Source of the DNA: Bradyrhizobium sp. Rc3b
GTDB taxonomy: Bacteria > Pseudomonadota > Alphaproteobacteria > Rhizobiales > Xanthobacteraceae
Assembly: GCF_900114915.1 (NCBI RefSeq)
Contig: NZ_FOUS01000007.1
Location: 372,001-436,000, forward strand
DNA: 64,000 bases
Direction: 5' to 3'
Part shown: positions 17,859 to 25,803 of the stretch, piece after piece
Numbering within the stretch: position 1 is the first letter of the stretch
Layout: each line of letters opens with the position of its first letter
The notes under the pieces: model-generated
What the model saw: only the letters and a program-made list of their open reading frames with translations
Told to the model about the DNA's origin: nothing
Database searches by the model: none
Made by a program: the position numbers and the translations under genes

Positions 17859-18977
17859 GTGGACGCCATCAATCCGAGCGTGGAGCTGACCGAGGCTGAG
17901 CGGATCGACCGTCTGCGGCTGATCCGCTCCGACAATGTGGGCCCGCGCACTTTTCGCTCGCTGGTGGATCATTTCGGCAGCCCGCGCGCCGCACTGGAGC
18001 GGCTGCCTGATCTGGCGCGCCGCGGCGGCGCGCAGCGGTCGGGGCGCATCTATAGCGCGGACGAGGCCAAGGCCGAGCTCGCCGCCAGCCGCAAATTCGG
18101 CATTGCCTGGCGCGCACCCGGCGAGGACGGCTATCCGGCCCGGCTGGCGATGATCGACGATGCGCCGCCGCTGCTCGCGGTGCGCGGCGATACGAAGACC
18201 TTGATGCGGCCGATGATCGCCATCGTCGGCTCGCGCAACGCCTCCGGCGCCGGGCTGAAATTCGCAGGCCTGCTGGCGCGCGAGCTCGGCGAAGCCGGAT
18301 TCATCGTCATCTCCGGGCTCGCCCGCGGCGTCGATCAGGCCGCCCATCGCGCCAGTGTCGCAAGCGGGACGATCGCGGTGCTCGCCGGTGGACATGATTG
18401 CGTCTATCCGCCCGAGCATGGCGACCTGCTCGCAGCGATCCTCGACCACGCGGGGGCTGCGATCTCCGAGATGCCGCTCGGCCACGAACCGCGCGCCCGC
18501 GACTTTCCCCGGCGCAACCGCCTGATCTCGGGCGCCTCGCTCGGCGTCGTCGTGGTGGAAGCGGCGCACCGCTCGGGCTCGCTGATCACCGCGAGGATGG
18601 CGGCCGAACAGGGCCGCGAGGTGTTCGCCGTGCCCGGCTCGCCGCTCGATCCGCGTGCCGCCGGCGCCAATGATCTGATCAAGCAGGGCGCGACCCTCGT
18701 CACGGAAGCTGCCGACATCATCAATGCTGTCGCACCGATCATGGAGCGGCCGCTGATGCACCCCGTGAGCGAGCCCGACAGCGAGCCGTTCGAGAGCGAT
18801 CCGCAGGGCCACGACCGCAACCAGATCACCGGCCTGCTCGGCCCCACCCCGATCTCGATCGACGATCTCGTGCGGATGTCCGGCGCCTCACCTGCGATCG
18901 TGCGCACCGTGCTGCTGGAGCTCGAGCTCGCCGGCAAGCTGGAGCGTCACGGCGGCGGGCTGGTGTCGCTGATCTAG
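17859..18977 (+). CDS. dprA: DNA-processing protein DprA
   Basis: 372 residues from the GTG at 17859, chosen because AAGGAG sits exactly 5 nt before it; an upstream ATG at 17835 has no such site. There is an N-terminal HhH/SAM-like region (DNVGPRTFRSLVDHFG), then the Rossmann-like DprA domain with IVGSRNASGAG near residue 126, ISGLARGVDQAAH, and FPRRNRLISG. A C-terminal winged-helix domain follows (PISIDDLVRMSG through VSLI). DprA loads RecA on incoming single-stranded DNA. In relatives topA follows closely; here a 4-kb redox module intervenes. Confidence 0.94.
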   Translation: MDAINPSVELTEAERIDRLRLIRSDNVGPRTFRSLVDHFGSPRAALERLPDLARRGGAQRSGRIYSADEAKAELAASRKFGIAWRAPGEDGYPARLAMIDDAPPLLAVRGDTKTLMRPMIAIVGSRNASGAGLKFAGLLARELGEAGFIVISGLARGVDQAAHRASVASGTIAVLAGGHDCVYPPEHGDLLAAILDHAGAAISEMPLGHEPRARDFPRRNRLISGASLGVVVVEAAHRSGSLITARMAAEQGREVFAVPGSPLDPRAAGANDLIKQGATLVTEAADIINAVAPIMERPLMHPVSEPDSEPFESDPQGHDRNQITGLLGPTPISIDDLVRMSGASPAIVRTVLLELELAGKLERHGGGLVSLI

Positions 18978-19396
18978 CGATCGTTGCGCTCGTCGAAGCG
19001 CATGCGCGCCGAAGCGATCTGCTGCTGATGCGCGATCGCCCACTCGCCGAGTGCCTTGACCGGCTGTTGGAGACCACGGCCGAGATCGGTCAACTCATAG
19101 TCGACCCGCGGCGGGATGGTGGGGAAGATCGTGCGCGTAACGAGGCCGTCGCGCTCCAGCCCCCGCAGCGTCAATGTCAGCATGCGCTGCGAGATGCCGT
19201 TGATCATGCGCTTAAGCTCGTTGAAGCGCTTCGGCCCGTCGCTCAGCATCATGATGACGAACACGCTCCATTTGTCACCGACCCGAGACAGCACGGAGGC
19301 GACCCCACGGCAGTCCGCATGGTCGGGATGCGGCATCGGATCGGGCCTCGGCGTCGCAGGAAAACCGGTGTTCTTAGGTTTCAAAGATGTGCCCAT
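18974..19396 (-). CDS. HxlR-family transcriptional regulator (azoreductase-linked)
   Basis: 140 residues. An N-terminal CRGVASVLSRVGDKWSVFV stretch is the HxlR signature, with a single cysteine near residue 29. The winged helix follows (RFNELKRMINGISQRMLTLTLRGLERDGLV, in two segments). HxlR proteins sense aldehydes, quinones or electrophiles, often through that cysteine, and repress a divergent redox gene. The divergent neighbour here is an FMN azoreductase, which fits. It overlaps the 3' end of dprA by 4 bp, convergently. A dyad at 19448-19468 may be its operator. Confidence 0.88.
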   Translation of the reverse strand: MGTSLKPKNTGFPATPRPDPMPHPDHADCRGVASVLSRVGDKWSVFVIMMLSDGPKRFNELKRMINGISQRMLTLTLRGLERDGLVTRTIFPTIPPRVDYELTDLGRGLQQPVKALGEWAIAHQQQIASARMRFDERNDR

Positions 19397-19447
19397 GGCT
19401 CAAAAAAGTGCGTTCTTGCGGGGTTTTCGATAGTCACTCATGTAGCT

Positions 19448-19468
19448 CTGGTTACAAACTTATACCAG
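19448..19468. promoter_or_regulatory. Possible HxlR operator upstream of azoR
   Basis: An inverted repeat, CTGGT-N11-ACCAG, lies between the divergent HxlR and azoreductase genes, ending 11 bp before the azoR ATG. The position would let a bound repressor block both initiation and the ribosome site. The arms are only 5 bp, so chance is possible. Confidence 0.35.
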
Positions 19469-19479
19469 GGTGACTCCAA

Positions 19480-20088
19480 ATGAAACTGCTTCATCTCGAC
19501 TCCAGTGTGCTCGGCCCCCACTCCGTCTCCAGGCAGGTCTCCGCCGCCATCGTCGACCGGCTCCGGCAGGCGACGCCCTCACTGGACATCACTTATCGCG
19601 ACCTGACCCAGACCCCGCTGGCCCACCTCTCGGGATCGCACCTCGCCGCCGCGCAAGGCGCGCCCGCGCCGGCGGAACTCGGACCCGACCTCGCCGCGAG
19701 CGCAGCTGCGCTGGATGAGTTCCTGGCCGCCGACATCGTCGTGATCGGCGCGCCCATGTACAACTTTACCATTCCCAGCCAGCTCAAGGCCTGGATCGAT
19801 CGCATCCTGGTGGTGGGGAAGACCTTCAAATACGGCGCAGCCGGGCCCGAGGGGCTCGCCGGCGGTAAGCGCGTGATCGTGGCGATCTCACGCGGCGGCT
19901 ATTATGGCGCGGAGACGCCGTATGCGGCCGGCGAGCATCTCGAAACCTATCTGCGCTGGGTGTTCGGCTTCATGGGCATCACCGGCGTCGAATTCATTCC
20001 GGCCGACGGCGTCCAGGTCGGCCCGGACCACCGCGAGAAGTCGCTGGCCGGCGCCCTTCAGGCAGCGACCAGCCTGCGCGCGGCATAG
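19480..20088 (+). CDS. azoR: FMN-dependent NADH-azoreductase
   Basis: 202 residues with a flavodoxin-like fold of the AzoR family. Signatures are KLLHLDSSVLGPHSVSR (FMN phosphate loop), GAPMYNFTIPSQLKAWIDRI near residue 90 and the AISRGGYYG motif near 140. AzoR reduces azo compounds and quinones by two electrons with NADH, in the cytosol. It is divergent from an HxlR repressor, the arrangement used for quinone or electrophile-induced azoreductases. Length is normal for the family. Confidence 0.92.
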   Translation: MKLLHLDSSVLGPHSVSRQVSAAIVDRLRQATPSLDITYRDLTQTPLAHLSGSHLAAAQGAPAPAELGPDLAASAAALDEFLAADIVVIGAPMYNFTIPSQLKAWIDRILVVGKTFKYGAAGPEGLAGGKRVIVAISRGGYYGAETPYAAGEHLETYLRWVFGFMGITGVEFIPADGVQVGPDHREKSLAGALQAATSLRAA

Positions 20089-20159
20089 TCCTCGCGAGCG
20101 CAGAACCGTCCGGCGCAACACACGATCTGCGCCGGACGACTTAAGGCTCGGAGGAGCGA

Positions 20160-20933
20160 TCAACCGCGATAGATCGGCGCGCCGCTCGGCGAGGCCACCG
20201 CGCCGCCGTCGACGAAGATCTCCTGGCCCTGTACGTGCGCGGAATCATCGGAGGCGAGGAACAGCACCGTCTTCGCAACGTGATCGGTTTCGCCGATGCG
20301 CCCCAGAGGCGTCGACAGCGCGATCCGCTTCTCGAACGCCTTCTCGGCTTCCGGTGTTGCCGTTGCAGGTCCCCAGATCGGCGTGCGGGTCGCGCCGGGC
20401 GCGACCACGTTGACGCGGATGCCGCGCGGCGACAGCTCCGAGGCCATGATCCGCGCCATCGCGCGCACGCCGGCCTTCGCGGCGCCGTAAGCCGAGTAGC
20501 CGGGAATGCCGAGGACTGAGATCACCGAGCCGTTGAGGATGATCGAGGCATTGTCGCTGAGATAAGGCAGTGCCGCCTGCACCGTGAAGAATACGCTTGT
20601 CAGGTTCGTGCTGATGACCTTCTCGAAGACCTCGAGCGTGGCCGAGCCGAGCGGCGTGCCGCCGGCGATGCCGGCGTTGGCGAACACGATGTCGAACTTG
20701 CCGAACTTCTCGGCGCCCTGCTTGATCGCAGCTTCCGTCGCGGCGATGTCGGTGGCGTCCGCGGCGAGCGCGAGCGCGTTCGGCCCGAGCTCCTTGGCCG
20801 CCGCCTCCAGCGTCTGTTTGTTGCGTCCGGTGATGACCACCTTGGCGCCTTCGGCCACGAACAGTTTTGCGGTCGCAAGGCCAATGCCGCTGTTGCCGCC
20901 GGTGATCAGGGCCGTCTTGTTCTTCAGTCTCAC
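20160..20933 (-). CDS. Short-chain dehydrogenase/reductase
   Basis: 257 residues from the GTG at 20933, chosen because GGAGG lies 5 nt upstream; a longer frame begins far up inside the neighbouring regulator. Classical SDR features: TGGNSGIG (11-18), NAG at 87-89, catalytic Ser136, Tyr149 and Lys153 (YSAYGAAK), and a C-terminal substrate loop. It is an NAD(P)-dependent oxidoreductase; the substrate is not evident. It is divergent from a second HxlR regulator, with a long operator-like inverted repeat between them. Confidence 0.9.
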   Translation of the reverse strand: MRLKNKTALITGGNSGIGLATAKLFVAEGAKVVITGRNKQTLEAAAKELGPNALALAADATDIAATEAAIKQGAEKFGKFDIVFANAGIAGGTPLGSATLEVFEKVISTNLTSVFFTVQAALPYLSDNASIILNGSVISVLGIPGYSAYGAAKAGVRAMARIMASELSPRGIRVNVVAPGATRTPIWGPATATPEAEKAFEKRIALSTPLGRIGETDHVAKTVLFLASDDSAHVQGQEIFVDGGAVASPSGAPIYRG

Positions 20934-20944
20934 GTTCGCCTCCA

Positions 20945-21003
20945 GTGGTTGCATCATAAAACTATGTTGCCATCTAGGGCATATGGTTTTATCATGCAAC
21001 CAC
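20945..21003. promoter_or_regulatory. Long inverted repeat, probable HxlR operator pair
   Basis: Two 18-bp arms, 20945-20962 and 20986-21003, are inverted copies with 17 of 18 matches (core GTTGCAT-ATAAAAC) separated by 23 bp. They occupy the divergent promoter region between the SDR and HxlR genes, starting next to the SDR ribosome site. The symmetry, length and place make an operator for the adjacent HxlR protein the simplest reading. Confidence 0.72.
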
Positions 21004-21054
21004 ACAAGCGCGTGATCGGCACACCGGTCGTGCGAACGCGACAGGACCGGAACG

Positions 21055-21522
21055 ATGGTGAAACGAACTAGCTTCGAGGGCGATGCCTGCCCGATCGCGA
21101 GATCGCTGGACGCGCTCGGCGATTGGTGGTCGCTGCTGATCATCCGCGAGGCGCTGTTCGGCCTGCGCCGCTTCGGCGAATTCCAGAGCAAGCTCGGCAT
21201 GGCCAAGAATATTTTGTCGGTCCGGCTGCGCTCGCTGGTCGACCACGGCATCCTGGCAACCGCCCCGGCCTCCGACGGCAGCGCCTACCAGGAATATGTG
21301 CTGACGCCGAAGGGCCGCGGTACCTTCCCGATCCTGGTGGCGCTCAGGCAATGGAGCGAGGAGTTCGACGACGCGCCTGAGGAGATCGCGACCATTTTGG
21401 TGGATCGCGCCAAGGGCCGCCCGGTGAAGAAGCTGGAAATGCGTGCGGAGGATGGCCGGCTGCTTAGCCCGGCGGATACGACACTGAAGCCACGGCCGGC
21501 GTCGCGACGGCGGTCGGCGTGA
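21055..21522 (+). CDS. HxlR-family transcriptional regulator (SDR-linked)
   Basis: 155 residues. Residues 1-35 hold the CPIARSLDALGDWWSLLIIRE signature in two parts, with one conserved cysteine near residue 10. The winged HTH spans about 35-90 (RFGEFQSKLGMAKNILSVRL then VDHGIL) and is followed by a longer C-terminal tail than in the other HxlR copy at 18974-19396. It is divergent from the SDR gene and probably represses it through the inverted repeat between them. The inducer is unknown; aldehydes or quinones are typical for the family. Confidence 0.88.
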   Translation: MVKRTSFEGDACPIARSLDALGDWWSLLIIREALFGLRRFGEFQSKLGMAKNILSVRLRSLVDHGILATAPASDGSAYQEYVLTPKGRGTFPILVALRQWSEEFDDAPEEIATILVDRAKGRPVKKLEMRAEDGRLLSPADTTLKPRPASRRRSA

Positions 21523-21544
21523 CGAGCCCGGCTCTCGCCACACC

Positions 21545-21662
21545 GTCAATGCGAGGAGCCCTTGCGACGAAGCAATCCAGACTGCCCCCCGCGGAAAGAC
21601 TCTGGATTGCTTCCGCCTTCGCCAAGGCTTCGGCGGACAAGTCGCTGAGCTCGCAATGACGG
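21545..21662. repeat. Dispersed repeat, GCAATCCAG/CTGGATTGC family, copy A
   Basis: The palindromic core AGCAATCCAG ... CTCTGGATTGCTT is followed by a second palindrome, CCGCCTTCGCC-AAGGCTTCGGCGG, and ends CTCGCAATGACGG. Nearly the same composite unit recurs in the same orientation at 22303-22400, so copies A and B flank the flavodoxin-like gene. Other family members are at 44218-44303 and 46202-46288. Confidence 0.85.
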
Positions 21663-21728
21663 GGTGGCGGGACTTGTGCAAAGTCTCGGCAACGTCAAAG
21701 ATGGCTAGGCATCCCAAAGCGTCATCCC

Positions 21729-22283
21729 ATGCCCCTGCTCGCCATCGTCTATTTTTCCATCTCCGGCACCACTGAGACGCTGGCGCATGCAGTGGCGCGC
21801 GGAGCGGATGGCATAGCGCACGTCGCGCTTTGTCGCATCACAGGCGACGATATCGTGTCGGGCCGCTTCCAGAATGAGAGCTTATTGAACACGATCGACC
21901 GCGCCAGCGCGGTCGCATTTGGCAGCCCGACCTACATGGGCGGAGCAGCGGCGCAATTCAAAGCCTTCGCAGACGCCTCAAGCGACCGGTGGACCCAGCA
22001 GCGATGGGCCAACAAGTTCGCAGCTGGCTTCACCACGGGGGCTCTCGCGGGGGGCGATCAACTCCACACCTTGACCTACTTCTCCATTCTGGCTGCGCAG
22101 CACGGCATGCTCTGGTGCGGGCTGGATATTCCGGGCGGGGAGGATCCGAGCGGCCGGAATCGGTTGGGCAGCCAACTTGGCTTGGCCACACACTTGGTTG
22201 GCGGCTTGTTACCCCAAAGCGACGTCAGCACGGCCGAATATCTCGGCCAGCGATTGGTGACAATGGCCAGCCGCAACGGCTAA
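21729..22283 (+). CDS. Flavodoxin/NAD(P)H:quinone-oxidoreductase-like flavoprotein
   Basis: 184 residues with a flavodoxin fold. The N-terminal FMN loop is IVYFSISGTTETLAHAVA, with AVAFGSPTYMGGAAAQFK near residue 62 and FTTGALAGGDQLHTL near 100, as in WrbA-type and NADPH-FMN reductase-like proteins. It should bind FMN and carry electrons or reduce quinones. The gene stands alone between two direct copies of the same dispersed repeat (21545-21662 and 22303-22400), which suggests it was gained or could be lost as a unit. Confidence 0.83.
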   Translation: MPLLAIVYFSISGTTETLAHAVARGADGIAHVALCRITGDDIVSGRFQNESLLNTIDRASAVAFGSPTYMGGAAAQFKAFADASSDRWTQQRWANKFAAGFTTGALAGGDQLHTLTYFSILAAQHGMLWCGLDIPGGEDPSGRNRLGSQLGLATHLVGGLLPQSDVSTAEYLGQRLVTMASRNG

Positions 22284-22302
22284 CCTCACCGTCCATTGAG
22301 CA

Positions 22303-22400
22303 CGGCGAAGCAATCCAGACTGCCGCCGCGGAAAGACTCTGGATTGCTTCCGCCTTCGCCAAGGCTTCGGCGGACAAGTCGCTACGCTCGCAAATGACGG
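22303..22400. repeat. Dispersed repeat, GCAATCCAG/CTGGATTGC family, copy B
   Basis: The same composite unit as at 21545-21662: GCAATCCAG core, GCGGAAAGACTCTGG, then the CCGCCTTCGCC/GGCTTCGGCGG palindrome and ACAAGTCGCT. It differs in a few bases (CAAATGACGG against CAATGACGG) and lacks the first 20 bp or so. It lies directly after the flavodoxin-like gene. Confidence 0.85.
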
Positions 22401-22425
22401 GGATAGAACGGCGCCCATATCTTGC

Positions 22426-22557
22426 ACCGTCACCCTGAGGTGCTCGCCTCTTCGGCGAGCCTCGAAGGGCGACGGCCCGGCTGCATCCCGGCCGTGCATC
22501 CTTCGAGGCTCCCGGCGCGATGCCTTGCATCGCGCCACTCGCGCCTCATGATGACGG
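22426..22557. repeat. Dispersed repeat, CACCCTGAGGTGC/CCTTCGAGG family, copy 1
   Basis: About 130 bp with the nested palindromes GTCACCCTGAGGTGC ... GCGCCTCATGATGAC, GCCTCGAAGGGCGAC and CATCCTTCGAGGCTC. The same family appears at 33383-33528, 34378-34511 and 41701-41836; this copy is in the opposite orientation to those three. Together with the repeat at 22303-22400 it fills the 288 bp between genes; no gene is seen there. Confidence 0.82.
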
Positions 22558-22571
22558 GTTGGATAGTGCCC

Positions 22572-22811
22572 TCACGACAGCTTGCGCTTGCTCCGCAGCC
22601 TCACATGCTCGTCGGCCTCGAGCTTGGTCATGCCCAGGAGATAGTGCAGCACGTCGAGCTTGTGGCGCTCGGCGAGCTTGCGCAAGGCCCCGACCTGCTC
22701 GGCGATGAAGGCGACGGCCTCGTCGACGCCGCCTTCCCCCGGTTCCTCGTGACGCGAGCCTCCCGGCGCGCCTGATGCGGCGCGCGCCCGTTTCTTTCCC
22801 GGCCTAGTCAC
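22572..22811 (-). CDS. Small conserved-looking hypothetical protein
   Basis: 79 residues from the GTG at 22811 (GGGG 4 nt upstream); the frame continues upstream but becomes low-complexity. The N-terminus is basic (MTRPGKKRARAAS), followed by a long amphipathic helix (DEAVAFIAEQVGALRKLAERH), a second helical segment (LDVLHYLLGMTKLEADEHV) and a basic tail. This helical, charged pattern looks like a real protein rather than a shadow frame. The function is unknown. It is divergent from topA. Confidence 0.65.
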   Translation of the reverse strand: MTRPGKKRARAASGAPGGSRHEEPGEGGVDEAVAFIAEQVGALRKLAERHKLDVLHYLLGMTKLEADEHVRLRSKRKLS

Positions 22812-23038
22812 CAGACCCCACCCGAATCCATGCCCCGCCGAAACATTACGCCGACATCGACCGCAACTCCAAGGTGGTATTTTGCAACTTTCTCGATATG
22901 AAACTTTTCTCATCCGGGCGGCTTTCAACAGCCTTCGATTTGACAGCGAGGGCCTCACCACCCATGTTCGGGGCGAAACGGCCGACCCGAGTCCTTTCGT
23001 TTTCGGCCTCAGATTTTCCCGTAAGTTACTGGAACTAC

Positions 23039-25783
23039 ATGAATATCGTCATTGTGGAGTCGCCGGCGAAAGCCAAGACGATCAACAAATATTTGGGCTC
23101 GTCCTATGAGGTTCTGGCCTCGTTCGGCCATGTCCGCGACCTGCCCGCGAAGAACGGCTCCGTCGATCCCGACGCCAATTTCAAGATGATCTGGGAGGTC
23201 GACCCCAAGGCGGCCGGCCGGCTCAACGACATCGCCAAGTCCCTGAAGAACGCCGACCGCCTGATTCTCGCCACCGACCCTGATCGCGAGGGCGAGGCCA
23301 TCTCCTGGCACGTGCTCGAGGTGCTGAAGGAAAAGCGTGCGCTGAAGGACCAGAAGATCGAGCGGGTGGTGTTCAACGCCATCACCAAGCAGGCGGTCTC
23401 GGACGCGATGAAGCATCCGCGCCAGATCGACGGCGCGCTGGTCGACGCCTATATGGCGCGCCGGGCGCTGGACTATCTGGTCGGCTTCACCCTCTCCCCG
23501 GTGCTGTGGCGGAAGCTGCCGGGCGCCCGCTCCGCCGGCCGCGTGCAGTCGGTGGCGCTGCGCCTCGTCTGCGACCGCGAGCTCGAGATCGAGAAGTTCG
23601 TGCCGCGGGAATATTGGTCGCTGATCGCGACCCTGCTCACCCCGCGCGGCGATGCGTTCGAGGCCCGCCTGGTCGGCGCTGACGGCAAGAAGATCCAGCG
23701 CCTCGACATCGGAACCGGCGCGGAAGCCGAAGACTTCAAGAAGGCGCTGGAGACGGCCGCCTACACCGTGACCTCGGTCGATGCGAAGCCGGCCCGGCGC
23801 AATCCGCAGGCGCCCTTCACCACCTCGACGCTGCAGCAGGAAGCCAGCCGCAAATACGGCTTTGCGCCGGCGCACACGATGCGCATCGCCCAGCGCCTTT
23901 ATGAGGGCATCGACATCGGCGGCGAGACCACCGGACTCATTACTTATATGCGTACCGACGGCGTGCAGATCGCCCCCGAGGCGATCACCCAGGCGCGCAA
24001 GGTGATCGGCGAGGATTACGGCAACGCCTACGTGCCGGACGCGCCGCGCCAGTACCAGGCCAAGGCCAAGAACGCCCAGGAAGCGCACGAAGCGATCCGC
24101 CCGACCGACATGTCGCGCCGCCCCGACAGCATGAGCCGCAAGCTCGATGCCGATCAGGCGCGGCTTTATGAGCTGATCTGGAAGCGCACCATCGCCAGCC
24201 AGATGGAATCGGCCGAGCTGGAGCGCACCACCGTCGACATCACGGCGAAGGCAGGCTCCCGCACGCTGGAGCTGCGCGCCACCGGCCAGGTGGTCAAGTT
24301 CGACGGTTTCCTCGCGCTCTACCAGGAAGGCCGCGACGACGAGGAGGACGAGGACTCCCGCCGTCTGCCCGCGATGAGCCCGAACGACGCGCTGAAGCGA
24401 CAGTCGCTTGCCGTCACCCAGCACTTCACCGAGCCGCCGCCGCGCTTCTCCGAGGCTTCGCTGGTCAAGCGCATGGAAGAGCTCGGCATCGGCCGGCCCT
24501 CGACCTATGCCTCGATCCTCCAGGTCCTGAAGGACCGCGGCTACGTCAAGCTGGAGAAGAAGCGCCTGCACGGCGAGGACAAGGGCCGCGTCGTGATCGC
24601 GTTCCTCGAGAGCTTTTTCGCTCGCTACGTCGAATACGACTTCACCGCGGGCCTCGAAGAGCAGCTCGACCGTATCTCCAACAACGAGATCTCCTGGCAG
24701 CAGGTGCTGAAGGATTTCTGGACCGGCTTCATTGGCGCCGTCGACGAGATCAAGGATCTGCGCGTAGCCCAGGTGCTCGACGTCCTCGACAATATGCTGG
24801 GCCAGCACATCTATCCGCCGCGCGCGGATGGCGGCGATATCAGGCAGTGCCCGAGCTGCGGCAATGGCCGGCTGAATCTCAAGGCCGGCAAGTTCGGTGC
24901 CTTCGTCGGCTGCTCGAATTATCCGGAGTGCCGCTACACCCGTCAGCTCGCCGCCGATGGCGAAGCGACCGCTGACCGTTCGCTGGGCCAGGACCCCGAG
25001 ACGGGGCGCGATGTCTGGGTCAAGGCCGGCCGCTTCGGGCCCTATATCCAGCTCGGCGATCAGAAGGATTATGAGGACGGCGAGAAGCCGAAGCGCGCCG
25101 GCATTCCGAAGGGCACCTCGCCCGGCGATGTCGAGCTCGAGCTTGCGCTGAAGCTGCTGTCGCTGCCGCGCGAGATCGGCAAGCATCCGGAGACTGGCCA
25201 GCCGATCACCGCAGGCCTCGGCCGCTTCGGGCCGTTCGTCAAGCATGAGAAGACCTATGCCAGCCTGGAGGCCGGCGACGAGGTGTTCGACATCGGTCTC
25301 AACCGCGCGGTGACGCTGATCGCGGAAAAGGTCGCCAAGGGCCCGAGCCGCCGGTTCGGCGCCGATCCCGGCAAGGCGATCGGCGATCATCCCTCGCTCG
25401 GCACCGTCACCGTGAAGAGCGGCCGCTACGGCGCCTATGTCACCGCGGGCGGCGTCAACGCGACGATCCCCGCCGAGTTCGAAAAGGACACCGTCACGCT
25501 GGCCCAGGCGATTGCGCTGATCGACGAGCGCGCAGCCAAAGGCGGCGGCAAGAAGCCGAAGAAGGCGGCGAAGCCGGCCAAGGCCAAGAAGACTACGGCG
25601 AAGGCTGCGGACGGCGATGACGCCGCACCGAAACCGAAAAAGGCCGCCGCGAAGAAGGCGGCCAAAACCAAATCCGAATCCACCAGCAAGGCGCGCGCAG
25701 CCGTGTCGTCGACCGCAAAAACGTCGCCGACCAAGGCCGCCGCCCCCAAGGCTCCGGCCAAGAAGAGCGCCGGCAAGACTTGA
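23039..25783 (+). CDS. topA: DNA topoisomerase I
   Basis: 914 residues from the ATG at 23039. The Toprim domain begins MNIVIVESPAKAKTINKYLG; the acidic DPDREGEAI motif lies near residue 82. The active tyrosine is Tyr303 in GLITYMRTDG. One C4 zinc ribbon is seen at about 603-630 (CPSCGNG ... CSNYPEC), followed by GRFGPYIQLG and GRYGAYV-type repeats. The last 75 residues are Lys/Ala-rich, typical of alphaproteobacterial TopA and likely to bind DNA. It relaxes negative supercoils. It is followed at 20 bp by rnr, a conserved pair. Confidence 0.97.
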   Translation: MNIVIVESPAKAKTINKYLGSSYEVLASFGHVRDLPAKNGSVDPDANFKMIWEVDPKAAGRLNDIAKSLKNADRLILATDPDREGEAISWHVLEVLKEKRALKDQKIERVVFNAITKQAVSDAMKHPRQIDGALVDAYMARRALDYLVGFTLSPVLWRKLPGARSAGRVQSVALRLVCDRELEIEKFVPREYWSLIATLLTPRGDAFEARLVGADGKKIQRLDIGTGAEAEDFKKALETAAYTVTSVDAKPARRNPQAPFTTSTLQQEASRKYGFAPAHTMRIAQRLYEGIDIGGETTGLITYMRTDGVQIAPEAITQARKVIGEDYGNAYVPDAPRQYQAKAKNAQEAHEAIRPTDMSRRPDSMSRKLDADQARLYELIWKRTIASQMESAELERTTVDITAKAGSRTLELRATGQVVKFDGFLALYQEGRDDEEDEDSRRLPAMSPNDALKRQSLAVTQHFTEPPPRFSEASLVKRMEELGIGRPSTYASILQVLKDRGYVKLEKKRLHGEDKGRVVIAFLESFFARYVEYDFTAGLEEQLDRISNNEISWQQVLKDFWTGFIGAVDEIKDLRVAQVLDVLDNMLGQHIYPPRADGGDIRQCPSCGNGRLNLKAGKFGAFVGCSNYPECRYTRQLAADGEATADRSLGQDPETGRDVWVKAGRFGPYIQLGDQKDYEDGEKPKRAGIPKGTSPGDVELELALKLLSLPREIGKHPETGQPITAGLGRFGPFVKHEKTYASLEAGDEVFDIGLNRAVTLIAEKVAKGPSRRFGADPGKAIGDHPSLGTVTVKSGRYGAYVTAGGVNATIPAEFEKDTVTLAQAIALIDERAAKGGGKKPKKAAKPAKAKKTTAKAADGDDAAPKPKKAAAKKAAKTKSESTSKARAAVSSTAKTSPTKAAAPKAPAKKSAGKT

Positions 25784-25803
25784 GATCAAGAATTAGAGGT
25801 TAA

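Noticed and set aside
23009..25789. 926-codon open frame antisense to topA
   Set aside because: It mirrors topA, whose motifs (Toprim, Tyr303, zinc ribbon) are unambiguous. The antisense product is a low-complexity Arg/Gly/Leu/Asp mixture typical of high-GC shadow frames.
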